The notes beneath the pieces were generated by a model. The model saw only the letters and a list, made by a program, of their open reading frames with translations. It was not told the DNA's origin and did not search any database. Source: Bacteroidales bacterium UBA3834 (GTDB lineage Bacteria; Bacteroidota; Bacteroidia; Bacteroidales; P3). Taken from it: a stretch of 25,046 bases of DNA. The translations under genes and the position numbers were made by a program. Position 1 is the stretch's first letter. The number at the start of each line of letters is the position of its first letter. The stretch covers positions 1 through 25,046 of the forward strand of contig DGIA01000034.1 of assembly GCA_002392965.1 (NCBI GenBank), in the 5' to 3' direction. Below, in pieces: positions 13,857 through 22,908 of the stretch.

Positions 13857-15380
13857 ATGGAAAGAGCAACAATACATCGCCACATCTACCTTGTGCTGCT
13901 GGCTCTGTTGGGCGGCTCGATGGTGACATCCGTATGGCTGTCCAATCTCGTTTGGGTATTGCTGTTGGTCAATTGGCTGGTTGAAGGCCGTTGGCGCGAG
14001 AAATGGCAGATGGCATGTGAGAGCCGGCTGCTGCAGGCATTCCTGGTTCTGTATCTGACGTTCATTATAGGTATGGCATGGACTTCCAACCTCGGACACG
14101 GGTTGTCGGTACTGCAAGTGAAAATGCCCTTGCTGTTTGTGCCGTTAGTGCTGCTCACCACCCGCCCTGCGACCGGCCGGGCACGACATCTGATATTGAA
14201 TTTCTATGCCTTGACAGTATTGGTGGTCAGCATCATAGGCCTTGTCAGGATGCTCACCATCCCCGACCTGCCATACCGCGAGATGGTTCCCTATGTCTCG
14301 CATATCCGCTTCGCTCTCAACTGCTGCATGGTCATCTTCCTTTGCGTAGGGCTGATTGTACAACGCAAGCAAGGGACCCCTGTGCCACAATCCATTATCG
14401 GCTGTATGGTGTTGCTGTGGATGCTGGCATTTGTCATGCTGCTGCACTCCTATACCGCGGTGGCCGTGCTGGCGATTGTGTCGCTGGTGCTGCTGCTGAC
14501 GCACTACCGCCGCTGGCCGCTGATAGCGCTGTGGGTGTTGCTGGCAGGAGGTGCGTCGGCGGCAGTTCTCTATGAAGTGCACAACTACTACAGCCTTATT
14601 CCACAAGCCACGGCCCCGCTGCGCACCTATACCGACGGAAACCGCCCCTACATGCATGCCCAGGACGGAATGGTAGAGAACGGGAACTATATCAACAACT
14701 ATCTCTGTTCCGAGGAGTTGTCTGCAGAATGGGAGAAACGCAGCACGATGGCCTACGACAGCATGACGAACGAGGGTTACACCGTAGGTTCCACCCTTAT
14801 ACGCTACCTGAATGCCTTGGGGCTCACCAAAGACAGCGTGGGGGTGCATGCGCTCACAGCCGAACAAGTCCACGATATCGAGCAAGGAGTGGCCAACCCT
14901 GTATATCACAGCCACAACCCGTTGCGGAGGATGGTGTATGTCATGCTGCTGGAACACGAGTTCCACAAGCACACACACTCCATTAACGGATTCACCATGC
15001 TACAACGCTATGAGCTGTGGGGCACAAGCATCGACGTCATACGCGAGCATCCCTGGTTCGGTGTCGGCACAGGAGATGTAGATGACCAGATCGATCTTCA
15101 ACTTGTCCATCGTCAGTCAGACCTGGCCGGCAGCGGGAAACGCTCACACAACCAATACCTCGGACTTCTGGCCGCATTTGGCATCGTGGGATTCCTGCTG
15201 CTGACGGCGATATTCATTCGTCCACTGAGAAAAAGCAGCGCCTTGCGGTCGCCTTTGATGCTTGCATGGATGCTCACCATCCTCATCTCCATGCTCACCG
15301 AGGACACCCTCGACACCTTGGCCGGGCAACTGCTCTGCACATGGTTTCTCGCTTTCCGGCCATTGCCCGACAAACAATAA
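13857..15380 (+). CDS. O-antigen ligase/polymerase-like membrane protein
   Basis: A 507-residue polytopic membrane protein of the Wzy/WaaL type. About ten hydrophobic segments are seen: some eight in the N-terminal 230 residues and two near the C terminus. Between them lies a large periplasmic loop (about 235-430) containing the family motif region GTSIDVIREHPWFGVGTGD, followed by SHNQYLGLLAAFGIVGFLLL. Such proteins join lipid-linked glycans to lipid A core or polymerise them, on the periplasmic face of the inner membrane. Ligase and polymerase cannot be told apart by reading. The chosen start, 4 bp after the S41 stop, avoids overlap; an ATG 24 bp earlier is the alternative. A flippase gene in the same series fits a surface-glycan role. 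Confidence 0.82.
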   Translation: MERATIHRHIYLVLLALLGGSMVTSVWLSNLVWVLLLVNWLVEGRWREKWQMACESRLLQAFLVLYLTFIIGMAWTSNLGHGLSVLQVKMPLLFVPLVLLTTRPATGRARHLILNFYALTVLVVSIIGLVRMLTIPDLPYREMVPYVSHIRFALNCCMVIFLCVGLIVQRKQGTPVPQSIIGCMVLLWMLAFVMLLHSYTAVAVLAIVSLVLLLTHYRRWPLIALWVLLAGGASAAVLYEVHNYYSLIPQATAPLRTYTDGNRPYMHAQDGMVENGNYINNYLCSEELSAEWEKRSTMAYDSMTNEGYTVGSTLIRYLNALGLTKDSVGVHALTAEQVHDIEQGVANPVYHSHNPLRRMVYVMLLEHEFHKHTHSINGFTMLQRYELWGTSIDVIREHPWFGVGTGDVDDQIDLQLVHRQSDLAGSGKRSHNQYLGLLAAFGIVGFLLLTAIFIRPLRKSSALRSPLMLAWMLTILISMLTEDTLDTLAGQLLCTWFLAFRPLPDKQ

Positions 15381-15395
15381 CCTTCCGACATTTTC

Positions 15396-16619
15396 ATGTA
15401 CGAATACCACACATTGCCCAACGGCATCAAAATCATACTGAGCCACACACCTTCACGGGTGGTCTATTCCGGAGTCTATATCAACGTGGGCTCACGCGAC
15501 GAAACCGGTGCAGACGAAGGGATGGCCCATTTTATCGAACATTCGCTATTCAAAGGGACCGAACACCGTCGGTCCTACCACATCTTGAACCGCATCGACG
15601 GCGTAGGCGGCGAACTCAACGCCTTCACCACCAAAGAGGAGACTGCACTCTACGCTTCCTCTCTGACGGAGCACCTCGACCGCTGCCTCGAACTCTTTGC
15701 GGACATCCTGTTCCATTCCACCTTCCCTGAGTCAGAGATTGAGAAAGAGAAAGATGTAGTGCTTGAGGAGATTAACAGCTACAGCGACTCACCGGCAGAA
15801 CTTATTTACGACCAATTCGAAGAACTGGCTTTTGCCGGCCACCCCTTGGCGCACAACATCCTGGGTAGCAAACGTAACGTACGTCATTTCACTCCCGAAC
15901 GTATCCGCCGGCACCTGAAGCTCAACTACACACCTTCCCGCATGGTAATCACCGTCGCCGGCGATGTGCGATTTGAGCGGCTGGTAAAACTCTGCGAACG
16001 CTACTTCGGCAACTATGGTACCGTGCCCGAGAACGGCAAATGGCGAACCGAGAAGCCCGAATTCAAACCCTTTGAGCATTACGCCAAACGGCACACCCAC
16101 CAGACTCATCTCCTGATTGGGTGCGAGGCACCCGACATCTACCGCACCGACAAGACTGCATTCACCCTGCTCAACAACATCTTGGGCGGTCCAGCCATGA
16201 ATTCGCGCCTCAACGTTGCCATCCGTGAACGCTACGGGTTCTGCTACATCATAGAATCGCAATACGTCCCGTTCTCCGATACCGGGCTGTTTTATGTCTA
16301 TGCCGGAGTGGATCACGACGCTCAGGACAAAGCCCGCCAATTGATCATGAACGAACTGGAGCGGATTGCCACCACACCGCTCACCGAACGGCAGCTGCGC
16401 CATGCCCAGCAACAATTCATCGGTCAGATGGCCATCAACAACGACCTTGGACTCAACGAAATGCAATCTATCGGGAAAGCCTACCTCAACTTCGACCATG
16501 TCGATACACTTGAAGAGATGAACGCCGACATCCAACGCCTCACCCCCGCAGACCTGCTGGCCACTGCCCAGAGATGCTTCAACCCTTCCCGTTTCGGAAT
16601 ACTAATCTACGGAAACTAA
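15396..16619 (+). CDS. M16 family zinc metallopeptidase
   Basis: A 407-residue single-unit M16 protease (pitrilysin or processing-peptidase type). The inverted zinc motif HFIEH (His45, Glu48, His49) is followed 76 residues later by the third ligand Glu125 in EEINSYSDSP. Further family landmarks are GGELNAFTTKEET (71-83), the second-domain start FKPFEHYAKRHTHQTHLLIG, and GGPAMNSRLNVAIRERYGFCY. Length matches the two-domain bacterial forms that dimerise. No signal peptide is apparent, so it is likely cytoplasmic, where such enzymes degrade peptides. It lies 15 bp after the O-antigen ligase-like gene and 9 bp before the VWA gene, so it is probably co-transcribed, although its role is not obviously linked to glycans. 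Confidence 0.93.
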   Translation: MYEYHTLPNGIKIILSHTPSRVVYSGVYINVGSRDETGADEGMAHFIEHSLFKGTEHRRSYHILNRIDGVGGELNAFTTKEETALYASSLTEHLDRCLELFADILFHSTFPESEIEKEKDVVLEEINSYSDSPAELIYDQFEELAFAGHPLAHNILGSKRNVRHFTPERIRRHLKLNYTPSRMVITVAGDVRFERLVKLCERYFGNYGTVPENGKWRTEKPEFKPFEHYAKRHTHQTHLLIGCEAPDIYRTDKTAFTLLNNILGGPAMNSRLNVAIRERYGFCYIIESQYVPFSDTGLFYVYAGVDHDAQDKARQLIMNELERIATTPLTERQLRHAQQQFIGQMAINNDLGLNEMQSIGKAYLNFDHVDTLEEMNADIQRLTPADLLATAQRCFNPSRFGILIYGN

Positions 16620-16628
16620 CCGCAAAAC

Positions 16629-18608
16629 ATGATGATTATCGACCACCCCTGGTATTTCGTGATGCTTTGCCTCCTCGTGGGTGCAGCGTACGCCGGCATA
16701 CTCTATCACGTAGGTCGCAACCGCTTCCCGAGAGGGTTGCGCTGGGGATTGACAGTATTACGTTTTGTGGCGGTAAGTGCCATCGCATTTCTGCTGTTGG
16801 CTCCTTTAACGAAACAAGACGTCACCGAACGGCAGCTTCCAAAGGTGATTCTAGCACAGGATGTGTCGCAATCTGTCGCTCTCTGTGCCGACTCGTCGTT
16901 TACCATGGATGCCTTGGCACAAACGTTGGACGGCCATTGCCAAGTCACCCTTGAGACCTTTGGCAACAACGGATGCACAGACATTGGCGCTGTACTCGAG
17001 AAACACCGCAACGACAACGTGGCCGCCTTGGTGCTGGCCTCGGATGGCATCCACAATCGAGGAATCAATCCCACAACAGTTGCTGAACGACTTTCTTTCC
17101 CCATTCACTGCATCGCCCTCGGTGACACCACATCGCAGCATGATGCCGACCTACGGGAACTACGATGCAACCGCATCGCCATGCTGAACAACCAGCTTCC
17201 TGTTGAAGTCACCGTCAAAACCACACTTCTCGACGGGCAATCCTCCACCCTCACGATTTCCGATGCCGAAGGACGGCAAATGCTTTCTCTGCCTGTACAT
17301 TACGAAGGGCGCGACTTCAGCACGCTGCTTTCATTCAGCCTTACGGCCACAAAACCGGGTCTGCAGCGCTATACATTGCACCTCAAGCCCGTCGAGGGCG
17401 AAAGCAACCTCAATAACAATACGCTGGTCTTTTACGTCGATGTTGTCGATACACGCCAACGTATCGCCATCTATGCCAATGCGCCACATCCGGATTTGGC
17501 TGCCTTGAAACAGGCATTGGAAAACAACCCCAACTATGAGGCCAGCGTCATCATGGCCGACGACGCCCGCCACAAGAAAGACTCCAACTACAGCCTTGCC
17601 ATCCTGCACAACCTGCCCTCACAGCGCCATTCCTCGATTGCTTTCGCCGACGGCGTTCCAAAACTATATATCATCGGTTTACAAACCGACCTGGCACGAT
17701 TCAACGCGCTCCACAGTGGGCTGGAAATTGTCGCGCGCTCGTCGCGTACCAACGAGGTGACAGCCATCCACCAACCCTCATTCCCGCTCTTCAGTCTCGA
17801 CCCCAACGATGCAGCCGCCATCGAATCCCTGCCTCCTCTGTCCGCACCTTTCGGAGAAGCCAAAACGACTCCCGACGTCCAGACCTTGTTCAACGCCCGC
17901 TTGGGAAATATCGACACCCGCCAGCCACTCATCGCCGCCAGTTCCCAAGGTGAACAACGACGCACCTTCTTATGGGGTGACGGGCTGTGGCGTTGGCGAC
18001 TGGCCGATTACCAAGCCCACCAGTCGCACCAACATGTCGATCGGCTCATCACACAACTCGTCGCCTTCACCGCCCTCCAGACCAACCGCGACCGACTGCA
18101 AATCACTACAGAGCGAACCTATTCCACAGGCGAGGCGGTCACCCTCCGTGCCGAACTCTACAATGAATCCTACCAGTTAAACAATGGGCCCGACATCAAT
18201 CTGCACCTGACAGGGGATTCTCTGCAAGCAGATTACATCTTCCGCCGAACCGGTCAAAGCTATACCCTAACCCTGCCGGAACTCAAAGCGGGCCTCTACC
18301 GATACAATGCTTCGACCGCCGACGGCCTTACCTCCGACGGAAGCTTCGCTGTCGAGGAGCTCAACACCGAACGTCAATGTCTTGTAGCCGACCACAGCAT
18401 GCTGCGTACCTTGGCCACCCTCACCGGAGGCCAGCTATTCTCCCCACAAGAGCTCTCAACCCTCAACTCTCTGCTCTTGAAACTCAAGCCCACACTCTAT
18501 ACCCATACACGATATGCCGAGCTGTTGCGTATGCCATGGGTACTGATACTGATCATCTTGCTGTTGGCGGCGGAATGGATTCTGCGTAAATACCACGGAG
18601 AGATATGA
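16629..18608 (+). CDS. VWA-domain membrane protein (BatA-like architecture)
   Basis: A 659-residue protein with two N-terminal membrane segments (about 8-27 and 39-60), a large soluble region and one C-terminal membrane segment (about 633-651). After the second segment comes a von Willebrand A-like domain with a metal-site pattern: Asp78-Val-Ser80-Gln-Ser82, a Thr-Asp near 117 and Asp139 in LVLASDGIHNRG. Beta-rich regions follow and the glutamine-amidotransferase-like part near 270-450 has no catalytic residues I recognise. The layout resembles conserved Bacteroidales membrane proteins with BatA-type topology. Function is unknown; a scaffold or protein-interaction role in the envelope is an inference. 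Its stop overlaps the flippase start by 4 bp (ATGA). Confidence 0.75.
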   Translation: MMIIDHPWYFVMLCLLVGAAYAGILYHVGRNRFPRGLRWGLTVLRFVAVSAIAFLLLAPLTKQDVTERQLPKVILAQDVSQSVALCADSSFTMDALAQTLDGHCQVTLETFGNNGCTDIGAVLEKHRNDNVAALVLASDGIHNRGINPTTVAERLSFPIHCIALGDTTSQHDADLRELRCNRIAMLNNQLPVEVTVKTTLLDGQSSTLTISDAEGRQMLSLPVHYEGRDFSTLLSFSLTATKPGLQRYTLHLKPVEGESNLNNNTLVFYVDVVDTRQRIAIYANAPHPDLAALKQALENNPNYEASVIMADDARHKKDSNYSLAILHNLPSQRHSSIAFADGVPKLYIIGLQTDLARFNALHSGLEIVARSSRTNEVTAIHQPSFPLFSLDPNDAAAIESLPPLSAPFGEAKTTPDVQTLFNARLGNIDTRQPLIAASSQGEQRRTFLWGDGLWRWRLADYQAHQSHQHVDRLITQLVAFTALQTNRDRLQITTERTYSTGEAVTLRAELYNESYQLNNGPDINLHLTGDSLQADYIFRRTGQSYTLTLPELKAGLYRYNASTADGLTSDGSFAVEELNTERQCLVADHSMLRTLATLTGGQLFSPQELSTLNSLLLKLKPTLYTHTRYAELLRMPWVLILIILLLAAEWILRKYHGEI

Positions 18609-19873
18609 AAAACCGTAGCATAGTGAGAGAGATGGGCACCTTGCTCAGCGGCAACGTTCTGGCGCAAGTCATCACACTTGCCGCCTATTTTGCCCTGACC
18701 CGCATCTTTTCCACCGAGGACTACGGACTTTATGCCATCTTCTATTCCTACATCGAGGTACTTATCATCCTCAGCACCTGCAAATATGAACTGGCCATCG
18801 TAACCGCCGACACCGACCGCGAGGCAGCGGCCGTATCCCGATTCACCTTGAAGCTCAACGCCATGGTATCCTTCCTATTGCTCACCGTGGCGTTGGCGCT
18901 TTGGCTCACTGGCTCATTGCCCGGCAACTTCAATCAGCTGGGCTGGATGGTGCTGCTCATCCCGCCGATGGTCTTTTTCTGCGGCACCTCGCGGGTCTAT
19001 AGCTTCCTCTTCAACCGCGACCACCGCTACCGCACCATGGCCGCCAGCGAGACTGTCAACGCCGCCTCAGCGGCAGTCTTCAAAATCGGGCTCGGACTTC
19101 TCGGCATACTCCAGGCAGGACTCCCTGTAGGTACCGTAGCCGGACGTGCTGTGGGAAACCTTGTCTATCGGATGAAGATGAAACACTTGGAACGTTGCAC
19201 ATGGTCGGAGCAGCGTGAGGCTGCGCGCAAACATCACAACTTTCCCCGCTATGTTGCCACCAAAGACTTCATCAACAGTTTCTCTGGCAACCTCCCATTC
19301 CTTTGGCTGGCACTCTATTTCGACCGTGCCGACGTGGGTCTTTTCAGTTTGGCCCTAACCTTCACCTTCCGGCCAATCAACATATTGAACGTAGCCTTCG
19401 AGCAAGTACTTTATGCCCGTACCGCCGAGGGGGTGCGCGAGCACCGCAGCATTGCCCGCAACATCAAGAGGTTCCTTCTCGGCACCAATGCCATTGCCTT
19501 ACCCCTGTTTGTGCTGGCCTGGTTCGTGGCCGAGCCGGTCTTTGCCTTCTGTTTCGGCGGGAAATGGGCGGGTTGTGGCATCTATGTGCAGGCCTTGCTG
19601 CCTTGGGTGTTCCTGATGCTCAGCTCCACTTCATTGATGTTCATCAGCAACGTCTTCAACACTCAACGCACCGAATTCGGATTCTATCTGGTGCTGCTGG
19701 CTTTGCGCATCGCCGCCATCGCCATTGGAATCAATACAGGCGACTTCCTGTTGGCCATACGTCTCTATGCAGCAGCAGGGGCGCTTGTGGCGGCGTCCCT
19801 GCTGGCGTGGTACCTCTGGCAAGTGCAGCGGTACGAAAAGAGTGTGATTACAGATTCACACGAATGTAAATAA
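18605..19873 (+). CDS. Polysaccharide flippase-like transporter
   Basis: A 422-residue protein with about twelve hydrophobic segments, of the polysaccharide transporter (Wzx-like) branch of the MOP superfamily. The N-terminal pattern GNVLAQVITLAAYFALTRIF followed by STEDYGLYAIFYSYIEVL is characteristic, as is the mid-protein DRADVGLFSLALTFTFRPIN. These proteins move lipid-linked glycan units from the cytoplasmic to the periplasmic face. With the upstream O-antigen ligase-like gene it suggests assembly of a surface glycan, although no glycosyltransferase is present here. It is translationally coupled to the VWA gene, and its last 26 bp overlap the end of the convergent lipoprotein gene. Confidence 0.87.
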   Translation: MKNRSIVREMGTLLSGNVLAQVITLAAYFALTRIFSTEDYGLYAIFYSYIEVLIILSTCKYELAIVTADTDREAAAVSRFTLKLNAMVSFLLLTVALALWLTGSLPGNFNQLGWMVLLIPPMVFFCGTSRVYSFLFNRDHRYRTMAASETVNAASAAVFKIGLGLLGILQAGLPVGTVAGRAVGNLVYRMKMKHLERCTWSEQREAARKHHNFPRYVATKDFINSFSGNLPFLWLALYFDRADVGLFSLALTFTFRPINILNVAFEQVLYARTAEGVREHRSIARNIKRFLLGTNAIALPLFVLAWFVAEPVFAFCFGGKWAGCGIYVQALLPWVFLMLSSTSLMFISNVFNTQRTEFGFYLVLLALRIAAIAIGINTGDFLLAIRLYAAAGALVAASLLAWYLWQVQRYEKSVITDSHECK

Positions 19874-20465
19874 TGGTGGCGTTTTCCAATTCGGTTCCCT
19901 CACCCACCACCAGACGGTAGAGAGCCCAATCGCCGGGATTCTGATGGCTGGGAGTCAGCTGAATTCCGATGGGGTGTTCATACATGCCCGAAGGCACGGT
20001 GTAGGGTTGACCGTTCCATGGACAGCTGCCGTTGCCGCACACCGTGGCACCCTGCGTAGCGCTAGGGTTGATGGTGGCTTTCATGCCCGGCATACCCTCG
20101 ACCATACGCAGCTCCTGGTACGTCAGCAGCGATTGGCGCTGTTTGTTCTCAATCTTGAACTGGAGCTCCACCAAGTCAAAATCATTTATTTCCGAATCGG
20201 TGGCCGTATGGGTGACCGTGTCACCTGCCGCAATCTCATGGTAAAGGGTTTCGCCATTGCTATGCTCCACCATGTGGAAAGCATAATGGGTACCCACATT
20301 CACGATATTGCGGATGGTATCTTCGCCGGGATTCGGATTCGGATTGGGGGTGCCTGGCTGCTCGGTGGAGGTGGTCGGTTGTTCGGGGGTCTTCTCGCAG
20401 GCCACCATACCGGTTGCTGCCATCAACAGCGAGGCTGCCATCAAATACTTGGTTATCTTTTTCAT
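19848..20465 (-). CDS. Hypothetical lipoprotein
   Basis: I do not recognise this 205-residue protein. The N-terminus is a lipoprotein signal with a lipobox-like MVAC (Cys23), followed by a low-complexity linker (about 27-49) with a PNPNPNPGED tract typical of surface lipoproteins in Bacteroidota. The remaining 155 residues look like a beta-rich domain with a GNGSCPWNG segment; Cys144 and Cys149 could be free, bound to metal or disulfide-linked. It begins 22 bp after lepA on the same strand and may share its transcript. Its 3' end overlaps that of the convergent flippase by 26 bp. Confidence 0.75.
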   Translation of the reverse strand: MKKITKYLMAASLLMAATGMVACEKTPEQPTTSTEQPGTPNPNPNPGEDTIRNIVNVGTHYAFHMVEHSNGETLYHEIAAGDTVTHTATDSEINDFDLVELQFKIENKQRQSLLTYQELRMVEGMPGMKATINPSATQGATVCGNGSCPWNGQPYTVPSGMYEHPIGIQLTPSHQNPGDWALYRLVVGEGTELENATIIYIRVNL

Positions 20466-20487
20466 GTTGTTTGGAATTTTATTGTTT

Positions 20488-22299
20488 TCAATCTAATTTC
20501 AATACGGCGAGGAAGGCGCTCTGCGGCACCTCCACATTGCCCACCTGTCGCATACGTTTCTTGCCCTCTTTCTGCTTCTCCAACAGCTTGCGTTTACGTG
20601 TGATGTCACCGCCGTAACATTTGGCCGTCACATCCTTGCGCACCTGACGCACCGTTTCGCGGGCGATAATCTTGCTGCCAATGGCGGCTTGGATGGCCAC
20701 GTCGAACTGCTGACGCGGTATCAAGTCTTTCAACTTCTCGCACATCTTTCTCCCAATGGGATAGGCATTATCCACGTATGTCAGCGTACTCAGGGCATCC
20801 ACAGGATCTCCGTTGAGCAGTATCTCCAACTTGACAAGCTTGGACGGCTGGTAGCCGTTGATGTAGTAGTCGAACGAAGCATAACCCTTCGAGATGCTTT
20901 TCAGTTTGTCGTAGAAATCGAACACCACCTCGCCCAACGGCAAGTCGAAGGTAATCTCGATGCGGTCGGTGGTAAGATAGGTCTGGTTCTTCAACTGGCC
21001 ACGCTTGTCCATGCAGAGCTTGATGACCGGCCCGATAAAGTCAGCCTTGGTGATAATCTGCGCCCTGATATAGGGCTCATAAACCTCGGCGATATTGTTG
21101 GGTTCGGGCATACCCGAGGGATTATAGACATCGATCTCGCTGCCGTTGGTGAGCTTCACCTTGTACTGCACATTGGGCACCGTGGTGATGACGTCCATAT
21201 TGAACTCTCGCGTCAGGCGCTCCTGCACAATCTCCATGTGCAACAATCCCAAGAAACCACAGCGGAACCCGAAACCCAGCGCCAGCGAGCTCTCGGGTTC
21301 GAAGGTGAGGCTGGCGTCGTTGAGCTGCAACTTCTCGATGCTGGCACGCAACTCCTCGTAGTCGTCGGTATCGACAGGATAGACACCGGCGAAGACCATC
21401 GGCTTCACAGCCTCGAATCCCTCGATGGGCTTCTCGCAAGGGGCAGCCACATGGGTGATGGTGTCGCCCACGCGCACCTCCTTCGAGGTCTTGATACCGC
21501 TGATGATATAGCCCACATTGCCGGCACTCAGTTCCTTGCGCGGCTCCATGTTCAGGCGCAGCACACCCACCTCGTCGGCGTCGTACTCCTTGCCCGTCGA
21601 ATAGAACTTCACATGGTCGCCGGTCTTGAGCGTGCCGTTTATGATGCGGAAGTAGCTGATAATGCCGCGGAAAGGATTGAACACCGAGTCGAACACCAGC
21701 GCCTGCAGCGGTGCCGCGGGGTCGCCTTCGGGCGCGGGGATACGCTCCACGATGGCATTCAATATCTCCTCCACTCCCTCGCCCGTCTTGGCCGAGCAGC
21801 GAAGGATATCCTCATGCTTGCACCCCAACAGATCCACAATCTCGTCGGCCACCTCCTCAGGCATCGCGCTGTCGAGGTCTATCTTGTTCATCACGGGGAT
21901 AATCTCCAGGTTGTTATCCACCGCCAGATAAAGGTTCGAAATGGTCTGAGCCTGGATGCCCTGCGTGGCATCCACCACCAGCAGCGCCCCTTCGCAGGCG
22001 GCGATGGCACGACTCACCTCGTAGCTGAAATCCACATGCCCGGGGGTGTCGATAAGATTCAATACGAACTCCTGACCGGCATAGGCCCCATTTCCTTCCG
22101 CAGGGACGCGGTAGTTCATCTGGATGGCGTGGCTCTTGATGGTGATGCCTCGCTCTTTCTCCAGCTCCATATCGTCAAGCACCTGATCCTGCATCTCACG
22201 GGGTGCGACAGTATGCGTCACCTCCAGCAAGCGGTCGGCCAACGTGCTCTTGCCGTGGTCAATATGCGCTATGATGCAGAAATTGCGAATATTCTTCAT
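20488..22299 (-). CDS. lepA: Elongation factor 4 (LepA)
   Basis: LepA is a translational GTPase that binds the ribosome and affects initiation and elongation under stress. The 603-residue product has G1 AHIDHGKST near the N-terminus, the switch region ERGITIKSHA, G3 DTPGHVDF and G4 NKIDL. The LepA-specific C-terminal domain ends with CYGGDITRKRKLLEKQKEGK and VPQSAFLAVLKLD. Length is as expected (about 600). An in-frame ATG 141 bp upstream lies inside the FMN-binding gene; the start at 22299, giving MKNIRNFCIIAHIDHGKST, is the conserved one. It starts 23 bp after the FMN-binding gene. Confidence 0.98.
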   Translation of the reverse strand: MKNIRNFCIIAHIDHGKSTLADRLLEVTHTVAPREMQDQVLDDMELEKERGITIKSHAIQMNYRVPAEGNGAYAGQEFVLNLIDTPGHVDFSYEVSRAIAACEGALLVVDATQGIQAQTISNLYLAVDNNLEIIPVMNKIDLDSAMPEEVADEIVDLLGCKHEDILRCSAKTGEGVEEILNAIVERIPAPEGDPAAPLQALVFDSVFNPFRGIISYFRIINGTLKTGDHVKFYSTGKEYDADEVGVLRLNMEPRKELSAGNVGYIISGIKTSKEVRVGDTITHVAAPCEKPIEGFEAVKPMVFAGVYPVDTDDYEELRASIEKLQLNDASLTFEPESSLALGFGFRCGFLGLLHMEIVQERLTREFNMDVITTVPNVQYKVKLTNGSEIDVYNPSGMPEPNNIAEVYEPYIRAQIITKADFIGPVIKLCMDKRGQLKNQTYLTTDRIEITFDLPLGEVVFDFYDKLKSISKGYASFDYYINGYQPSKLVKLEILLNGDPVDALSTLTYVDNAYPIGRKMCEKLKDLIPRQQFDVAIQAAIGSKIIARETVRQVRKDVTAKCYGGDITRKRKLLEKQKEGKKRMRQVGNVEVPQSAFLAVLKLD

Positions 22300-22322
22300 G
22301 TAAAACCCTGAGATCTGTAACC

Positions 22323-22853
22323 TTAAAACTTGTTCAAAACGGCCTGCACGCTCTCCACCACAGCCCGGCTGGTAAAGGTGGCACCGCTCACCGTATCCAC
22401 TTTCTTCTTCTTGGCCTGCTTGATGCTCAATCCGTTCCACTGGTCGAAGAGCCCTGCTTCCCGCACATGCTGCACATAATTCGGCGACTCGAAACAGGGC
22501 AGAAGATACACCCCGGTGATTTTCTTCTTCAGGTCGAGGGCTATCATCACCGGAGTCTCGCCGGCATAGCCCTTGATGCCGTTGCTGGCGGGCTGGCTGT
22601 AGATGGCATACCCCAGCAGCTTGCCCTGGGCGTCATACACCTCCGTCCATTTGTCGGTCTTCTTGACACTCTTCACCTTGGGAAAGGCTGCCACAATATC
22701 CATCTGTATGCCGTCGGCATTGTACTGGGTCTTGGGAGCCTGCTGCATGTGACGGCCACAATGCTGTCCTTGGCCGTGATGGCCGCAATGCTGGGCGCTC
22801 ACAGCACCCACCGTGAACAGGGCCACAAGGGCCATAGCGATGATTCTCTTCAT
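22323..22853 (-). CDS. Exported FMN-binding domain protein with His-rich N-terminus
   Basis: A 176-residue protein with a cleavable signal peptide (about 1-20, ending VSA-Q) and an FMN_bind domain (about 45-176). The motif VDTVSGATFTS (152-162) is the site at which ApbE-type transferases attach FMN covalently to a threonine, here Thr161, as in RnfG and NqrC. Between signal and domain lies HCGHHGQGQHCGRH (22-35), a His/Cys cluster able to bind metal. Together these point to a periplasmic electron carrier; the partner is not in the window. It is the first gene of the lepA transcript, 55 bp from the divergent PNGase gene. Confidence 0.85.
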   Translation of the reverse strand: MKRIIAMALVALFTVGAVSAQHCGHHGQGQHCGRHMQQAPKTQYNADGIQMDIVAAFPKVKSVKKTDKWTEVYDAQGKLLGYAIYSQPASNGIKGYAGETPVMIALDLKKKITGVYLLPCFESPNYVQHVREAGLFDQWNGLSIKQAKKKKVDTVSGATFTSRAVVESVQAVLNKF

Positions 22854-22896
22854 GTAATGACAGATTTTTAGAACAATATTAACGGCACCTGCACGT

Positions 22897-22904
22897 TATT
22901 ATTG
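22897..22904 (+). promoter_or_regulatory. Possible -7 box of the PNGase gene
   Basis: TATTATTG differs from TAnnTTTG at one position and ends 4 bp before the ATG, the same geometry as at cutC. No TTTG is seen at -33, so support is weak. Confidence 0.3.
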
Positions 22905-22908
22905 CGTT

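Noticed and set aside
12215..13885. A 556-codon minus-strand open frame opposite the S41 protease
   Set aside because: It has His/Val/Leu-rich, non-family composition and mirrors a clear protease gene in GC-rich code; a shadow frame.
20689..22311. A 540-codon plus-strand open frame opposite lepA
   Set aside because: It lies entirely over lepA, is unusually rich in His, Leu and Asp and shows no domain; a shadow frame.
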